Shown here: piece after piece, positions 1-8,439 of the stretch | How the letters are laid out: the number at the start of each line of letters is the position of its first letter | How positions within the stretch are numbered: position 1 is the stretch's first letter | Assembly (NCBI RefSeq): GCF_030070105.1 | Contig: NZ_JASJOO010000002.1 | Location: forward strand, 620,001 to 684,000 | DNA: 64,000 nt | Direction of reading: 5' to 3' | Source: Bermanella sp. WJH001 | GTDB lineage: Bacteria > Pseudomonadota > Gammaproteobacteria > Pseudomonadales > Oceanobacteraceae | Program-made: the position numbers and the translations under genes | Notes under the pieces: model-generated | The model's database searches: none | Seen by the model: only the letters and a program-made list of their open reading frames with translations | Told to the model about the DNA's origin: nothing

Positions 1-415
1 ATTTTTCGTTTTCAGCAAAGCCATTTGCCGCATGGCCATGGGCCACTTTTGTATCTTCTAACGCAAAGTCGTGCCAGTATTTACCACGAATGAACACACC
101 GTGATCACCACTGCGTAAATGTAAATCATGACTGCCTTTAATGATTTGAGAGAATGCATCCCCTTTTTCAAAGTTTGCATTACCATCGTTGTTATTACCA
201 GGCAGTAACAAAGCTTCATCAGGCTCACTCATTCTCCAGCTTGAACCAATGGATAACTGAGAAGAAAAACTGCCCTCTACATCCATAAAAAATTCAACAC
301 CGTGACTCACGGCACTGGTTAATGTTAAGCCAGAAACAATAGCGGCAATTTCAAATGGTTTGATAATTTTATTTTTTACACTCACAAACACGGCACCTTG
401 CGTTGATGTATTCAT
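1..415 (-). CDS. DUF1302 family protein, N-terminal part (cut by window edge)
   Basis: The minus strand is open from the left window edge to an ATG at 415 and reads as the N-terminus of a DUF1302 protein. After a basic start comes a hydrophobic signal segment (KPFEIAAIVSGLTLTSAVSHG), followed by VEFFMDVEGSFSSQLSIG and SGDHGVFIRGKYWHDF, which are typical of the family. DUF1302 proteins are large exported proteins, probably outer-membrane or periplasmic, often paired with a DUF1329 gene and linked to use of hydrophobic substrates. Their molecular role is not established. A GTG at 385 is an alternative start with AAGG about 10 nt upstream. The C-terminal three quarters lie outside the window. 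Confidence 0.75.
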   Translation of the reverse strand, partial: MNTSTQGAVFVSVKNKIIKPFEIAAIVSGLTLTSAVSHGVEFFMDVEGSFSSQLSIGSSWRMSEPDEALLLPGNNNDGNANFEKGDAFSQIIKGSHDLHLRSGDHGVFIRGKYWHDFALEDTKVAHGHAANGFAENEK

Positions 416-551
416 CAAAATTATTGCCTTGGCCTATTTTGACCAACTGCAAAAACGCGAAGAATACACCAAATGCGCCAAACTGTGTGGGTTATCCGTT
501 TTTTTTGTGAGCGATGTTAAGAATTGCGCAAGAAATGATTACAAAACAGAC

Positions 552-579
552 AAAAGGCAGCGTGAATTGCTGCCTTTTT
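552..579 (-). terminator. Intrinsic terminator after the FGGY kinase operon
   Basis: GGCAGC and GCTGCC form a stem around a 7-nt loop. Flanking A and T runs pair on both sides, and reading minus the hairpin is followed by TTTTGTCTGTTTTG. It lies between the kinase stop and the DUF1302 gene and separates the two transcription units. Confidence 0.7.
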
Positions 580-606
580 GATCATCTTGTTGTTTTTTAA
601 AGACCC

Positions 607-2166
607 TTAAGCTTTGGGATAACCTGTGATGTCTTTAATTTGTTTGTACAAAGGCTGTAAACGTTTATACATTTTAAGATACACATTTTTATAAAGTTGA
701 TCGTACAAACGACTCGTTTGAAAGTCTGGCTCAAACACGTCACCAACAGATGTCATAGCATCAATTGCGGCATCGTAATTTTCAAATTTACCTAAACCCA
801 CCGCCACATTAATGGCTGCACCTAAACCAGAGGTTTCATACGTACTTGGGCGCTCAGCAGGTAAATTAAAAATATTTGCGGTTAATTGCATGGCTGCATC
901 ACTTTGGCTACCGCCACCACTGATTCGCAACTTTGTGATCTTCACACGACTGCGCTTTTCAATGCGCTCTTTACCTTCGCGTAAACCATAAGCCAAACCT
1001 TCCAGAATTGAGCGATACAAATGGGCACGGGTGTGTACATCACCAAAACCAATAACAGCACCCTTGGCTTCTGGCCCAGGGAATCGTGTGCCCGGTGACC
1101 AATAAGGTTGTAACATCAACCCCATTGAGCCTGCCGGCACTGAATTTACTAGCTCATCAAATAGCACTTCAGGTGCCACACCACGATCATCGGCAATTTG
1201 CTGCTCGCGCAAACCAAATTGTTTTTTAAACCAGCTTACCATCCAAAAACCACGATAAATCATGACTTCTGTATTATAAGCATCCGGAATGGCTGCAGGG
1301 TACGGTGGAATAAACTGCACCGGCTCTACATATTTTTTGGTGGTAGTATTAATGGTTGCGGTGGTGCCATAACTTAAACAGGCCACATGAGGGTCAAGGG
1401 CACCACTACCAATTACTTCGCAGGCCTTATCTGAGGCACATGCAATAACAGGTAAGCCTTCTGGCAAACCTAAATGTTCAGCCGCTTCTTTTGTTAGCGC
1501 ACCTAATGACTCACCGGGTTTAACCAGTTCGGGCAGCATGGTGTCTTTTACGTTGGCTACTTGCCATTTCCAATCACCTTTGCCTGCCCATTTATGCCCT
1601 TTGTAATCAAACGGCAAATAACCAACCGTACAACCGACTGAATCTTTGTATTCGCCGGTTAAGCGATAAGTAAGGTAACCACTTAGCAATAAAAACTTAT
1701 TGGTTTTTTTCCAAATATCCGGCTGGTTTTGCTCTATCCATGCTGCTTGCGCTTTACGCTGAAAGCCTTCTATTACAGGGTTCAATCGCAGCAGTTTAAA
1801 TAACACGCCCCATATTCCGGTAATGGGCTTTTCTATTTCGGCTTGGCGCTGATCTAACCAAATAATCGCTGGGCGAAGTGGCTTGCCTTGCTCATCTAGG
1901 TTAATCATAGTGCCACGCTGAGTGGTTAAACCTAAACCAATCACCTCATTTGGATTCACATCTGTAGATGCCCACAATGCGCCACAGGCTTGTGCCGCAC
2001 TTTGCCAATAATACTCAGGATCTTGTTCGGCCCAACCTGGCTGCTTAGAAAAGTAAGGTTCAATTTCAACCTTACCCTTTGCAACAAGCTGACCGTTTAA
2101 ATCAAATAATAAGGCACGCACACTTTGCGTACCATTATCAATGGAGAGAATGTATTGAGACTGCAT
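607..2166 (-). CDS. FGGY-family carbohydrate/polyol kinase
   Basis: An ATP-dependent sugar or polyol kinase of the FGGY (glycerol kinase/xylulokinase) family, 519 aa from the ATG at 2166; an upstream TTG at 2172 is less likely. The N-terminal phosphate-binding motif DNGTQSVRALLFD, the mid-domain TTQRGTMINLDEQG and the catalytic-base region WLDQRQAE are visible. The C-terminal ATP-binding motif ISGGGSQSDAAMQL is also intact. It is the third gene of a minus-strand operon after a GlpD-like dehydrogenase and an alkyl-DHAP-synthase-like flavoprotein. This suggests a glycerol-like or alkylglycerol substrate, but it diverges from true GlpK, which has DQGTTSSR at the N-terminus. Substrate identity is inference; family membership is secure. 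Confidence 0.88.
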   Translation of the reverse strand: MQSQYILSIDNGTQSVRALLFDLNGQLVAKGKVEIEPYFSKQPGWAEQDPEYYWQSAAQACGALWASTDVNPNEVIGLGLTTQRGTMINLDEQGKPLRPAIIWLDQRQAEIEKPITGIWGVLFKLLRLNPVIEGFQRKAQAAWIEQNQPDIWKKTNKFLLLSGYLTYRLTGEYKDSVGCTVGYLPFDYKGHKWAGKGDWKWQVANVKDTMLPELVKPGESLGALTKEAAEHLGLPEGLPVIACASDKACEVIGSGALDPHVACLSYGTTATINTTTKKYVEPVQFIPPYPAAIPDAYNTEVMIYRGFWMVSWFKKQFGLREQQIADDRGVAPEVLFDELVNSVPAGSMGLMLQPYWSPGTRFPGPEAKGAVIGFGDVHTRAHLYRSILEGLAYGLREGKERIEKRSRVKITKLRISGGGSQSDAAMQLTANIFNLPAERPSTYETSGLGAAINVAVGLGKFENYDAAIDAMTSVGDVFEPDFQTSRLYDQLYKNVYLKMYKRLQPLYKQIKDITGYPKA

Positions 2167-2200
2167 ATACAACGAATCCGGTTTTTATTGTTATATTTTT

Positions 2201-3790
2201 TTAACTAGCAGGTAACGAGTAATAACGCTGCCAAGTCGATAAATAATCCTGCCATTGTTGCTGCCACTGAGAATCATCCCAGTGCATTTCTTGCTGGCAA
2301 ATGTGTTTAATTTTTTCTTCAAATTGCACGCCACCCTTATCTAAGCACAAGCCAATACGAGTACGGCGTAACAATAAATCATCCAGTTTTACGACGGCTT
2401 CAGCGCGCGCGGCAAAGCGAATTTGTGCCCAAAATGTTTGTGTGCCTGGCACCAACACCCAACCTTCATCCTCTGCACATGCACACACACCATCAACTTG
2501 TTGCCCATAAAATCCTAATAAACGGCGCTGCCATTGTGATTCTAATAAATCAAAATAGTGTGAGCCGGCACGGGCCGCGTTAAAAATATTCTGCCCAATA
2601 TCTTTATAATTAAGGCCAGTTAAATATTTCGAGGCCGCTTTTAAAACATCCAATGCGATCAAACGAAATGTGGTTAATTTACCACCGCTAACCGTAATTA
2701 AACCTTGGTCATCCCAAATAGTATGATCACGTTTTTCAGCAGATGGATTCAACGCACCACCCGAAACGATTGGGCGCACACCGGCAAAACTGGCCACAAT
2801 ATCTTTTTTAAGCAGTTTAGAACTTGGGAACAAATGATTAGCCGCGGTTAATAAATAATCCACTTCACTGGCTTGAATAAACGGTTCCATGGAGGTCATT
2901 TCAGGGTTATCTAAATCCGTTGTACCGATCACCGTCATGCCTTCCCATGGGTAAATAAACATGCTGCGACCATCTACTGGGTGTTTTAAGGTAATGGCTT
3001 GCGCGCAAGGTAAACGCCATGATTGCACCATCAGGTGACTGCCGCGTAATGGACGAATCTTCCCTTCTTGACCCATGTCTTTGCGAAACTTATCAGCCCA
3101 AGCACCGGTGGCACTCACCACCAATTCTGCTTTGATCGTATACTCTTCACCACTGACATTGTCTTTTGCGATGACGCCACTTACATGATTATTTTCATGA
3201 ATCATGCTTTTCACTTCGCAGTAATTTAAACTAACCGCACCATCGTTATGGGCTTCATTTAATACACGCATCACTAAACGAGAGTCATCAGTGACCGCAT
3301 CTGCAAAACGAGTTGAGCCAATTAAACCTTTCTCGCTCAAGCCTGGCAGTTCATATAATGTTTCATCTCTTTTAACAAAGTGACGATACTTTTGCCCTGC
3401 AAATTTATCGTAAATTGCTAGCAACATGGCAAACACTTTAGGGCCAGGAAACTGGCCTTTATAATGAGGCCAGCTATACGCCATTAAATCCACAAGACCT
3501 GGGGCTTCATTCATTAAGCGTTCACGCTCTTTTACCGAATGACTGGTCAGTTTTAAATTACCAGAGGCCAAATATCGCAACCCACCATGAACCATTTTAG
3601 ATGAACGGCTCGATGTGCCCCATGCAAAATCCTTTTGCTCCAGCAGTAAAACGTTTAACCCTTGACGAGCCGCTTCACGTGCTACACCCACACCCGTTAT
3701 TCCACCACCAATAACCACCATATCCCATTGTTTGGTTTGAGTGATCTGTTGAATCGTGTGTAAACGACCAGGGGACTGCCATGTATCCAT
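2201..3790 (-). CDS. FAD-dependent glycerol-3-phosphate dehydrogenase (GlpD-like)
   Basis: A membrane-associated flavoprotein that oxidises glycerol 3-phosphate, or a related phosphoglycerol, to the dihydroxyacetone phosphate form and passes electrons to quinone. The 529-aa length fits the GlpD/GlpA family. The Rossmann motif VVIGGGITGVGVAREAA sits at residues 25-41 and the FAD-contact stretch TSSRSSKMVHGGLRYL at about 60-75. The C-terminal GlpD cap domain is present. The ATG at 3790 has AGGA about 6 nt upstream. It lies between the flavoprotein and kinase genes in one operon. I give no symbol because the cluster appears to be a paralogue of the usual glp regulon and may act on a modified glycerol phosphate. 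Confidence 0.88.
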   Translation of the reverse strand: MDTWQSPGRLHTIQQITQTKQWDMVVIGGGITGVGVAREAARQGLNVLLLEQKDFAWGTSSRSSKMVHGGLRYLASGNLKLTSHSVKERERLMNEAPGLVDLMAYSWPHYKGQFPGPKVFAMLLAIYDKFAGQKYRHFVKRDETLYELPGLSEKGLIGSTRFADAVTDDSRLVMRVLNEAHNDGAVSLNYCEVKSMIHENNHVSGVIAKDNVSGEEYTIKAELVVSATGAWADKFRKDMGQEGKIRPLRGSHLMVQSWRLPCAQAITLKHPVDGRSMFIYPWEGMTVIGTTDLDNPEMTSMEPFIQASEVDYLLTAANHLFPSSKLLKKDIVASFAGVRPIVSGGALNPSAEKRDHTIWDDQGLITVSGGKLTTFRLIALDVLKAASKYLTGLNYKDIGQNIFNAARAGSHYFDLLESQWQRRLLGFYGQQVDGVCACAEDEGWVLVPGTQTFWAQIRFAARAEAVVKLDDLLLRRTRIGLCLDKGGVQFEEKIKHICQQEMHWDDSQWQQQWQDYLSTWQRYYSLPAS

Positions 3791-3818
3791 CTTGTTCCTA
3801 CTTCATATTTTTATTAAA

Positions 3819-5423
3819 TTATTTATCTTTACGCTGCAAGAGTGTGCCTGGGTTTAATAATTGTTTAGGATCAAAACCTTCAACCAGCAACTCTATGCTG
3901 TGCATGCCTAATGGCCCTTTTTCAGCAGCCATATACGGTGCGTGATCTTTACCAACACCATGCTGATGACTAATCGTTGCATGACCATTGGATACAGTTT
4001 CACTTGCCGCTTTTTTGATTTTTTTCCAGCGCGCTAATGTTTCATCGTATGTTTTACCATTCGGAAAAACATACGTGGTATAAATGCTACAACCTTGGGT
4101 ATACATATGTGACAAATGCGTATAAACATGAGGAACGATGCCCTCATCTTTTAGTGCATTGCGCACACTTGACTCCATGTCGTTCATTAAATCCGTCACA
4201 CGATGCCAATCGGTTGCGGTTTCAAACGTATCCACCGCATAACCTTCTAACCACAAGTTTTCTCGCAAGTAAGGGAATTTAAAACGATTTTCAGCCCATT
4301 TTTCACCCATCATGGCAGGACCTTTTACCCCACCAAATTGTTTGAAAAATTTAAAGGCTTGTTTTAAAGACGCTTTGTTTTGCTGTTTATTACCGGTAAC
4401 GCCAAAGGTCAAAAGACACTTACCGTCACTGACACCACGCAGAGCTAAATAACGTTCTAGCCACTTAATTAGGTTTTCATGGCCGGCTAGTTTCAACTGA
4501 GTTTCAGTTTCTAATGCATTACTCACACGCAGCATAGAAAGCGGAATTTTGTTCTGAACAATTGAACGCACAGCACTTTTTGCGGCTTCAAAATTGGGCA
4601 AAAACACAGCAAAGAAGGTTTCTTGCTCAGGTAATGGGGTGACACGGACTTTTACTTCGCTAATGATGCCCATGCGACCTTCACTGCCTAATACCATTTC
4701 ACGCACGTCTGGCCCTGCAGATGATGCCGGAATGGTAGGAATATCCAATCGTCCTTTTGGGGTAACCATGGTGCCCCCAGCAAACATCTGCTCGATACGA
4801 CCATAGCGCAACGACTGCTGACCACTCGAACGACTGGCCACCCAACCACCCAGTGTGGATAGTTCCCACGATTGAGGGAAGTGACCCAACGTATAGCCAC
4901 GAGCACGCAATTGCGACTCCACTTGGGGCCCAGGCACACCGGCACCAAAGGTAGCAATCTGGCTATCTACATTTAGATCTAATAATTGATTCATGTGCCC
5001 CATATCAATGGTCAACACAGGCTTATCACTGGCTAACGGGTTAATATGACCCGCCACACTGGTACCGCCGCCATAGGGAATCACTTCAATATCGTTCATA
5101 TAAGCAAATTGCAGAATTTCTTCTACTTGTTCGGTGGTTTGTGGAAAACAAACACCATCTGGGAACACATCAAAGTCACCACTGCGCATGGCTAACCAGT
5201 CAGGAAGGCTTTGACCACGGGCATGACGAACACGATCTTCCGCTTTTGTACTAATCAATGGGTGCTCAGGCAATCGAGAGCTGGGCACCTGAGCACATAC
5301 TGCTTCAAGTTGAGCATCTGGCAATACTGGCCCTGCGGCTACTTGCTGATTTAAATATTGAATACCATTTTGCGGGGTGGCCATTTCAAAACCATCATCA
5401 CCCCAACCATTCCAGCGGCGCAT
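3819..5423 (-). CDS. FAD-binding oxidase, alkyldihydroxyacetonephosphate synthase (AGPS)-like
   Basis: A VAO/FAD_binding_4 flavoprotein of 534 aa. It starts with RRWNGWGDDG, a hallmark of alkyl-DHAP synthases. It carries the FAD pyrophosphate loop VIPYGGGTSVAGH and the AGPS-type stretch ELSTLGGWVASRSSGQQS with RYGRIEQM. A C-terminal His motif HATISHQHGVGKDH corresponds to the catalytic histidines of eukaryotic AGPS. AGPS exchanges the acyl chain of acyl-DHAP for a fatty alcohol, giving the ether bond. The bacterial role is unknown, and synthesis, cleavage or a D-lactate-type oxidation are all possible. It is the first gene of the operon, with AGGAG about 7 nt before its ATG. The regulator is divergent 159 bp away. 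Confidence 0.85.
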   Translation of the reverse strand: MRRWNGWGDDGFEMATPQNGIQYLNQQVAAGPVLPDAQLEAVCAQVPSSRLPEHPLISTKAEDRVRHARGQSLPDWLAMRSGDFDVFPDGVCFPQTTEQVEEILQFAYMNDIEVIPYGGGTSVAGHINPLASDKPVLTIDMGHMNQLLDLNVDSQIATFGAGVPGPQVESQLRARGYTLGHFPQSWELSTLGGWVASRSSGQQSLRYGRIEQMFAGGTMVTPKGRLDIPTIPASSAGPDVREMVLGSEGRMGIISEVKVRVTPLPEQETFFAVFLPNFEAAKSAVRSIVQNKIPLSMLRVSNALETETQLKLAGHENLIKWLERYLALRGVSDGKCLLTFGVTGNKQQNKASLKQAFKFFKQFGGVKGPAMMGEKWAENRFKFPYLRENLWLEGYAVDTFETATDWHRVTDLMNDMESSVRNALKDEGIVPHVYTHLSHMYTQGCSIYTTYVFPNGKTYDETLARWKKIKKAASETVSNGHATISHQHGVGKDHAPYMAAEKGPLGMHSIELLVEGFDPKQLLNPGTLLQRKDK

Positions 5424-5582
5424 ATACCACTCCTAATATTTATTATTGTAAAAATAGACGCATATTTTTTCTGGCGTTATCATGGCAACCATCATAACGT
5501 TGGCTCATTTGGATACACTGTCAAAAAATGCCAACGTTCGTACAAATAAAGTCAGAATAATCATAAGAGAACTTTATTAACC

Positions 5583-6605
5583 ATGAATCATCTAGGTTAT
5601 GCGTCATCCCCCGCTATATTGCAATATTTAAAGGCGGCAAGCGATTTTGGACTGGAACCAGAGCAAATTCTTAATGCTACCCAAGTTAGCCTTGAAATAT
5701 TAAACAATGATGTAAAACGCATCACAGGTGAAGAATTTCAGCGCATCTTGGCCTACCTAGCCAAAACCACCCAAGACCCATGTTTTGGTTTAAAGAGCTC
5801 GCGCTATGTACAAGCAGGCTCTTACAGCGTATTGGGTTATATGGTCATGAACTGCAAAAGCCTCAAAGACGCCATTCGCATCACTCCCGTTTACGAGCAG
5901 CTTGTGGGAGACATGGGACACACCGATATAAATGCACTCGAAGACGGCTCATTAGAAATGCGTTGGCATTGCCATTACACCGACCCCAGCGTACGCCCTC
6001 ACATGATCGCCAATGTATTAGGCTCATGGATTAACTTTGCCCGCTTTTTAGTGGATAAACCCAACGGCAACCCACGTAAAATATATTTTGAATTTGATCA
6101 GCCCGACCACAACGCCATGCTGCAGTTTCAATCTATGTTTCAATGCCCAATGGAATTTAATTGCGAATACAGTGCGCTTATTATTGACCAAAAACTACTA
6201 GCGCTGCCTATGCGTCAACCAGATGAACAACTATTAAAGACACTAGAAAACCATGCTGATATTTTAATGGCTAATATCAGTGACAAACAACCACTGCCCA
6301 TGCAAACCAAAAACGTCATCAAAGGATTATTAGTTGAAGGGATTCCAAGAAAAGAAATGGTGGCAAAACGTTTAGGCATGTCAGAGCGCACCATGCAACG
6401 GCGTTTACAGCAACACGACACCAGCTATCAAAATATTCTTGATGATGTTCGCCAAGAACAAGCCAAGCATTTATTAATTAGTACCGAATTATCTATTCAA
6501 GACATTGCTGCCCGCTTAGGATTTAGCGAGCCAAGATCATTTCATCGCAGCTTTAAAAGCTGGCTGGGGATTACTCCGGGGGAATTTCGAGAGCGTGAGA
6601 AATAG
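5583..6605 (+). CDS. AraC-family transcriptional regulator
   Basis: 340 aa with the layout of the Arabinose_bd (PF12625-like) plus AraC HTH class. Residues 1-200 form an effector-binding domain of the OruR/ArgR type. The C-terminal ~100 residues carry two helix-turn-helix units, KEMVAKRLGMSERTMQRRL and SIQDIAARLGFSEPRSFHRS, ending in the family's WLGITPGEFRE. It is divergent from the AGPS-like/GlpD/kinase operon across 159 bp, the usual place for a local activator. I infer that it senses a product of that pathway. It ends just before the repeat-rich accessory island. Confidence 0.9.
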   Translation: MNHLGYASSPAILQYLKAASDFGLEPEQILNATQVSLEILNNDVKRITGEEFQRILAYLAKTTQDPCFGLKSSRYVQAGSYSVLGYMVMNCKSLKDAIRITPVYEQLVGDMGHTDINALEDGSLEMRWHCHYTDPSVRPHMIANVLGSWINFARFLVDKPNGNPRKIYFEFDQPDHNAMLQFQSMFQCPMEFNCEYSALIIDQKLLALPMRQPDEQLLKTLENHADILMANISDKQPLPMQTKNVIKGLLVEGIPRKEMVAKRLGMSERTMQRRLQQHDTSYQNILDDVRQEQAKHLLISTELSIQDIAARLGFSEPRSFHRSFKSWLGITPGEFREREK

Positions 6606-6662
6606 CGCTCTATTCCACCAACACTGACAAACACAACTTACAAAAATTCTTAGCTCTTTTTT

Positions 6663-6701
6663 TAATGAGACAGTTATTTTTAATGAGACAGTCATGTTAA
6701 G
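6663..6701 (+). repeat. REP-like heads, left side of the transposase
   Basis: Two neighbouring copies, at 6663-6673 and 6681-6701, of the element TAATGAGACAGTCATGTTAAG; the first is shortened. A third copy is at 6832-6852. The core GACAGTC is a 7-nt near-palindrome. The reverse complement of the downstream array element, TAATAGGACAGTCACGTTAA, differs at only a few positions. The transposase is therefore bracketed by the same motif in opposite orientations. Confidence 0.7.
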
Positions 6702-6977
6702 AAAAAAGCATGATATTAAATAATCTCATCCATTATTCTTATCGCGCATTGTTTGTTTTACACCCATTATAAATAAAACATTTGCATGGGCTGCAATATG
6801 CCAAAGCCTAGAAAGGAGCAGGTTTGATTTTTAATGAGACAGTCATGTTAAGAAAAAAGCACGATATTAAATAATCTCATCCATTCTTCTTATCGCGTAT
6901 TGTTTGTTTTACATCCATTATAAATAAAACATTTGCATGGACTGCAATATGCCAAAGCCTAGAAAGGAGCAGGTTAG
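6676..6977 (+). repeat. 151-bp tandem duplication covering the transposase leader and first codons
   Basis: The unit at 6676-6826 is repeated directly at 6827-6977 with about five base differences. Each unit carries one REP-like head, an AT-rich leader and the transposase start. In the first unit the reading frame begins at ATG 6798, encodes MPKPRKEQV and stops at TGA 6825-6827. The second unit continues into the full transposase. Apart from the REP-like heads at 6663-6701 and this duplication, I see no other gene or element in the 6606-6936 gap. Confidence 0.85.
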
Positions 6978-7944
6978 CTTAGAAGCTACACCCTATTATC
7001 ACTGCGTATCACGCTGTGTACGTCGTGCATTCTTATGCGGTACAGTCAGAGATACACAACAAAATTATGAACATCGCCGTGGCTGGTTAGAAGCAGAGCT
7101 TCTTAAACAAGCACAAATATTTGCTATTGATATTGCCGCTTATGCCATTATGTCGAACCATTATCACGTCGTACTGCACATCAATAAACAACAGGCTGAT
7201 GTCTGGTCATTTGATGAGGTAATTGAACGCTGGCATTCACTCTACAAAGGCAATGCGCTTAGCCAGCGCTACAGGCTCAACCCAACAATGAGTCAAGCTG
7301 AGAAAGACAAATTAGCGGAATATGTAGAATTATGGCGTGAACGTTTGATGGATATTAGCTGGTTCATGAGACGCTTAAATGAAACAATCTCACGCAAAGC
7401 CAATGAAGAAGATGGCTGCACAGGCCATTTTTGGGAAGGCCGTTTTAAATCACAAGCCCTATTAGATGAAAAAGCCCTCGCCGCTTGTTTGGCCTATGTA
7501 GACCTAAACCCAATACGAGCCAAAATGGCAATAACACCAGAAAGCTCTGAATACACCTCTGCTAAAAAACGCATTATCAAAGCCAAGGCAAGCCATTGTG
7601 CAAACCACCCTAAACAACAATCTAAAGGGTTATTAATATTTGCAGGCAATCCAAAACAACATATGCCTCAAGGTCTGCCCTTTAAGTTAACAGACTATTT
7701 AGAACTATTAGATTGGACAGGCAGAATTATTCGAAAGGATAAACGGGGCGCCATTGCAAAGGAATCGCCACCCATTTTACAACGTTTAAACATTAATACA
7801 AAAAACTGGATTGAGCTTACCCAAACCATCGAGACAAATTTCAAAGGATTTATTGGTCAACCAGAGTCACTGCATAACACCCTAACCCATTTCAATCGAC
7901 AGAGGCGATCTTGCGTTCAACCTAGTCACAGCCTTCTTGCTTAA
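6949..7944 (+). CDS. REP-associated tyrosine transposase (RAYT, IS200-like Y1 fold)
   Basis: A single-strand HUH transposase of the REP-associated group, 331 aa from ATG 6949; an in-frame ATG at 6937 adds four residues. It begins with the RAYT signature PYYHCVSRCVRRAFLCG. The HUH metal motif is in SNHYHVVLHI. The stretch GHFWEGRFKSQAL and the putative catalytic tyrosine in the helix EYTSAKKRI follow. Such proteins are thought to mobilise short REP palindromes rather than themselves and are usually single copy. The flanking GACAGTC/GACTGTC repeats fit a REP-transposase pair. The reading frame appears intact. Confidence 0.88.
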   Translation: MPKPRKEQVSLEATPYYHCVSRCVRRAFLCGTVRDTQQNYEHRRGWLEAELLKQAQIFAIDIAAYAIMSNHYHVVLHINKQQADVWSFDEVIERWHSLYKGNALSQRYRLNPTMSQAEKDKLAEYVELWRERLMDISWFMRRLNETISRKANEEDGCTGHFWEGRFKSQALLDEKALAACLAYVDLNPIRAKMAITPESSEYTSAKKRIIKAKASHCANHPKQQSKGLLIFAGNPKQHMPQGLPFKLTDYLELLDWTGRIIRKDKRGAIAKESPPILQRLNINTKNWIELTQTIETNFKGFIGQPESLHNTLTHFNRQRRSCVQPSHSLLA

Positions 7945-7991
7945 CTCCTGAAAACATCAATATATAAATTCACCTGAATCAATCAGGCAAT

Positions 7992-8135
7992 TTGCTATGG
8001 CAATAAGCCAAGAAAAAGCCATCTAAAAATTATATTTTTTAATATTCTTTAAGTTCAAGTAACAAGAAAACGATTATTTGGTGATTTTTTGAAAGTACCA
8101 TGTCTTGTTCTTTAACGTGACTGTCCTATTAGTTT
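7992..8135 (+). repeat. 144-bp direct repeat, copy A
   Basis: This runs from TTGCTATGGCAATAAGCCAA to the end of a REP-like element (CTTTAACGTGACTGTCCTATTAG). It is nearly identical to copy B at 8271-8415, with about a dozen differences. It holds no open frame of note and begins 48 bp after the transposase stop. Confidence 0.85.
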
Positions 8136-8412
8136 TACCCCAATACTTTAACGTGACTGTCCTATTATTACCTATTACCTGACTGTCCTATTAGTTCCAT
8201 GTGACTGTCCTATTAGTTTATTACACCTTTTTCACTAGGGTAGTACTTTAACGTGACTGTCCTATTAATTTTGCTATGGCAATAAGCCAAGAAAACCCCA
8301 TCTAAAAATTATATTTTTTAATCCTCTTTAAGTTCAAGCAACAAGAAAACGATTTTTTGGTGTTTTTTTTGAAAGTAGAATTCTTTATTCTTTAACGTGA
8401 CTGTCCTATTAG
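8110..8412 (+). repeat. Array of six REP-like elements, right side of the transposase
   Basis: The element CTTTAACGTGACTGTCCTATTA occurs at 8110-8132, 8146-8168, 8246-8268 and 8390-8412. Shorter forms keeping GACTGTCCTATTAG occur at 8179-8193 and 8198-8216. All six point the same way and opposite to the elements left of the transposase. Spacing is irregular, so this is not a CRISPR array. The 7945-8439 gap holds only this array and the two copies of the 144-bp repeat; I see no gene in it. Confidence 0.8.
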
Positions 8413-8415
8413 TTT
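8271..8415 (+). repeat. 144-bp direct repeat, copy B
   Basis: Second copy of the segment at 7992-8135. It ends with the last REP-like element just before the stop codon of the small membrane protein gene. The two copies enclose four further REP-like elements, which suggests that local amplification built the array. Confidence 0.85.
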
Positions 8416-8439
8416 GGTGAAGTGCCACAGTTAATTTTT

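Noticed and set aside
360-581. Open frame on the plus strand across the DUF1302 start and terminator
   Set aside because: It overlaps a recognisable minus-strand gene start and a terminator hairpin, and its sequence has no family character.
4688-4957. Minus-strand frame overlapping the AGPS-like gene
   Set aside because: It lies in another frame within a highly conserved flavoprotein segment and has no independent start signals.
8110-8412. Possible CRISPR array
   Set aside because: Repeats are short and unevenly spaced, spacers range from a few bases to over 100, and the surrounding 144-bp segment is itself duplicated. No cas gene is present.
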